NCBI GenBank assembly: GCA_030146295.1
Contig: JASLCD010000415.1
Location: forward strand, 1 to 7,688
DNA length: 7,688 bases
Source: Chryseobacterium sp.
GTDB taxonomy: Bacteria; Bacteroidota; Bacteroidia; Flavobacteriales; Weeksellaceae
Direction: 5' to 3'
The translations under genes were made by a program, and so were the position numbers. The notes under the pieces were generated by a model that did not search any database, was not told where the DNA came from, and saw only the letters and a program-made list of their open reading frames with translations. Shown one piece after another: positions 6,247 through 7,688 of the stretch. The number at the start of each line of letters is the position of its first letter. Within the stretch, counting starts at the first letter, position 1.

Positions 6247-7688
6247 TTATTGGTACCTCTGATGTTCTTTACTTTTTGTAAACCTTTTGGTGATAGGTTT
6301 GAATAATGCTTTGTATTTTTCCGCATCAAATAATTGCGAATCTGTAAGCGCTTTATATGTCATCCATACTCCAAAAGGAAGAAGGATCAGGTTAGGAAGC
6401 CAGGCTGCAAGATAAGGGTTCATTTTTCCGCTCCATGACATGTTTTCTACCCCAACATTCATTACATAGAAGATAATGAAAATTACTATCGCGATAATTA
6501 CAGGAAGTCCCATTCCTCCTTTTCTGATGATAGACCCTAAACTGGCTCCAATCAGGAAAAAGATAATACAGGTCACTGAATAGGCTACAATTCTCTGCTG
6601 ATAAATAACAACCTTACTGAAATATTTTACATTGGAACTGTATTCATTCTTTTTAGATTCCAGGGTAGACTTCAGATTATCCAGTCTGTTGTAAGAGTTG
6701 TAAATAATCTCCAGTTTTTTGTCTCTTTTTACCGTATCCAGTTTTATCTGTGTTTTCGGAGCTACTTTATGCTTGTTGCCCTTATCCATATATGTAACAA
6801 CGGAGTTGGTCTGGTTAAGCACTTCAGAACCGATATTGTCAAAGAACTGCTTGTTGTCTTTTTTGTTTTTGCTGATCGTTCCGTCAAGCTGATTATACGT
6901 CTGAAAACGGTAGTCATCTGTAATCTGCTCTTTTTCGATCGCTTTATTAATGATTTCACTGATGTCAAAGTGGGAAACCAAAGTATCAAATTTAATCGCC
7001 TGATCGGGCTGTTTTTGCCTTACATTATCTCCTTTTCCGGCAAAAGCATCTTCAAATACGTATCCGTTATACAGAACAAGTTTCAGGAAATTCTTATTAG
7101 CAGCCGGAACAAATTTTCCTTTCTCTGCTACAACAGATTGCTGGTTTTCGTATGCATTGGCTTTTTTATGTACAAAAACCCCTTCAATATTTTCTCCGTT
7201 TTCCCCGTATATTTTGTCAAACTTTACCATATAGCCGGGAATCTGATCAATAAACTGTCCCGGAGTAAAGTTGATTGCCGGTTTTGTCTGGGCAATATTG
7301 AAAAGCATGTTTTTAGCTTTTTTCTGAAAATCCGGGATAATATTATTGGAAAAGAAAAACAGCATGATCGCAAGGGCTGTTGAAATTCCAAGCAGGGGAG
7401 TCATTACCCTGGTCAGAGGAATTCCTGCCGCTTTCATTGCTGCAAGCTCATATCGTTCCCCAAATTCCCCGAACGACATGATGCTCGCCAGGAGAATGGT
7501 AAGCGGGAGAACCATACTGATGACGTTTACCCCAAGATAAAAAAGAAGTTTGAGGATCTGCCAGTAGCTTAATCCTTTTCCCATAAACTGTCCTAACTGA
7601 ACCCAGATAATGTTTACAATAAAAATGAAAAACAATACGCTGAATATAAAGAAAAACGGTCCAAAGAAGGTTTTTATGATATATCGGT
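6247..7688 (-). CDS. LptF/LptG-family lipopolysaccharide export permease, N-terminus outside window
   Basis: This is a YjgP/YjgQ-family inner-membrane permease. LptF and LptG pair with the ATPase LptB to extract LPS from the inner membrane and pass it to LptC and LptA; which of the two this is cannot be told. 479 residues are visible, starting RYIIKTFFGPFF. The frame is open to the window edge and probably starts only a few codons beyond, so a TTG at 7635 is not the start. Predicted membrane helices in visible numbering are about 9-30, 48-72, 97-115, 365-385, 395-413 and 425-445. GEFGERYELAAMKAAGI (73-89) is the cytoplasmic coupling segment that docks on LptB. The periplasmic domain (about 116-360) is longer than in E. 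coli LptF/G (about 360 residues overall) and ends in a charged, coiled-coil-like stretch (329-356). IGASLGSIIRKGGMGLPV (379-396) is a typical family motif after the fourth helix. Confidence 0.92.
   Translation of the reverse strand, partial: RYIIKTFFGPFFFIFSVLFFIFIVNIIWVQLGQFMGKGLSYWQILKLLFYLGVNVISMVLPLTILLASIMSFGEFGERYELAAMKAAGIPLTRVMTPLLGISTALAIMLFFFSNNIIPDFQKKAKNMLFNIAQTKPAINFTPGQFIDQIPGYMVKFDKIYGENGENIEGVFVHKKANAYENQQSVVAEKGKFVPAANKNFLKLVLYNGYVFEDAFAGKGDNVRQKQPDQAIKFDTLVSHFDISEIINKAIEKEQITDDYRFQTYNQLDGTISKNKKDNKQFFDNIGSEVLNQTNSVVTYMDKGNKHKVAPKTQIKLDTVKRDKKLEIIYNSYNRLDNLKSTLESKKNEYSSNVKYFSKVVIYQQRIVAYSVTCIIFFLIGASLGSIIRKGGMGLPVIIAIVIFIIFYVMNVGVENMSWSGKMNPYLAAWLPNLILLPFGVWMTYKALTDSQLFDAEKYKALFKPITKRFTKSKEHQRYQ

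Noticed and set aside
6769..7383. 204-codon plus-strand open frame opposite the LptF/LptG gene
   Set aside because: It lies entirely antisense to a well-supported membrane protein gene, and its product has no recognisable domain; it is a shadow of the real gene.
7633..7635. TTG as the start codon of the LptF/LptG gene
   Set aside because: The frame is open upstream to the window edge and encodes family-typical residues RYIIKTFFGPFF, so the true start is outside.
1..7688. Possible defence, phage, CRISPR or mobile element module
   Set aside because: No repeat array, transposase, integrase, nuclease or helicase motif is present on either strand; all sizeable genes have housekeeping, lipid or envelope character.

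Overview
The window looks like chromosome from a member of the Bacteroidota, most likely class Flavobacteriia and close to Chryseobacterium. The reasons are the AT-rich gaps, the absence of Shine-Dalgarno sequences before clear start codons, TAnnTTTG-type -7 promoter elements upstream of three genes, a Bacteroidota-style lipoprotein, and a long LptF/LptG permease. The genus is inferred from overall protein style, not from a search.

Left part (1-3300): pyrH (UMP kinase, +) and frr (ribosome recycling factor, +) are two housekeeping genes that are often close together in bacteria. Here a minus-strand gene for a class 3 lipase-like alpha/beta hydrolase lies between them. It converges on pyrH across a bidirectional hairpin terminator and diverges from frr across a gap of about 400 bp. 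pyrH and frr each have their own TAnnTTTGCAG promoter-like site, so they are probably transcribed separately.

Middle part (3300-5250): a KAS III-type condensing enzyme (+) with an intact Cys-His-Asn triad converges with a small lipoprotein of unknown function (-). One long hairpin separates their stop codons and probably serves both.

Right part (5250-7688): two further minus-strand genes encode a 263-residue secreted protein of unknown function and an LptF/LptG-family permease. The permease reading frame is still open at the window edge, so its first few codons lie outside. A hairpin terminator follows each of them, so the three minus-strand genes here (permease, secreted protein, lipoprotein) look like separate transcription units.

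Functionally the window mixes nucleotide and translation housekeeping (pyrH, frr) with envelope and lipid functions (lipase-like protein, KAS III, LptF/G, two exported proteins). I see no CRISPR array, tRNA, rRNA, insertion sequence, phage gene or defence system, and no convincing undescribed multi-gene system. The points most worth a second look are the lipase-like gene between pyrH and frr, its altered oxyanion-region motif and tail, the divergent KAS III, and the hairpins in the pyrH leader.
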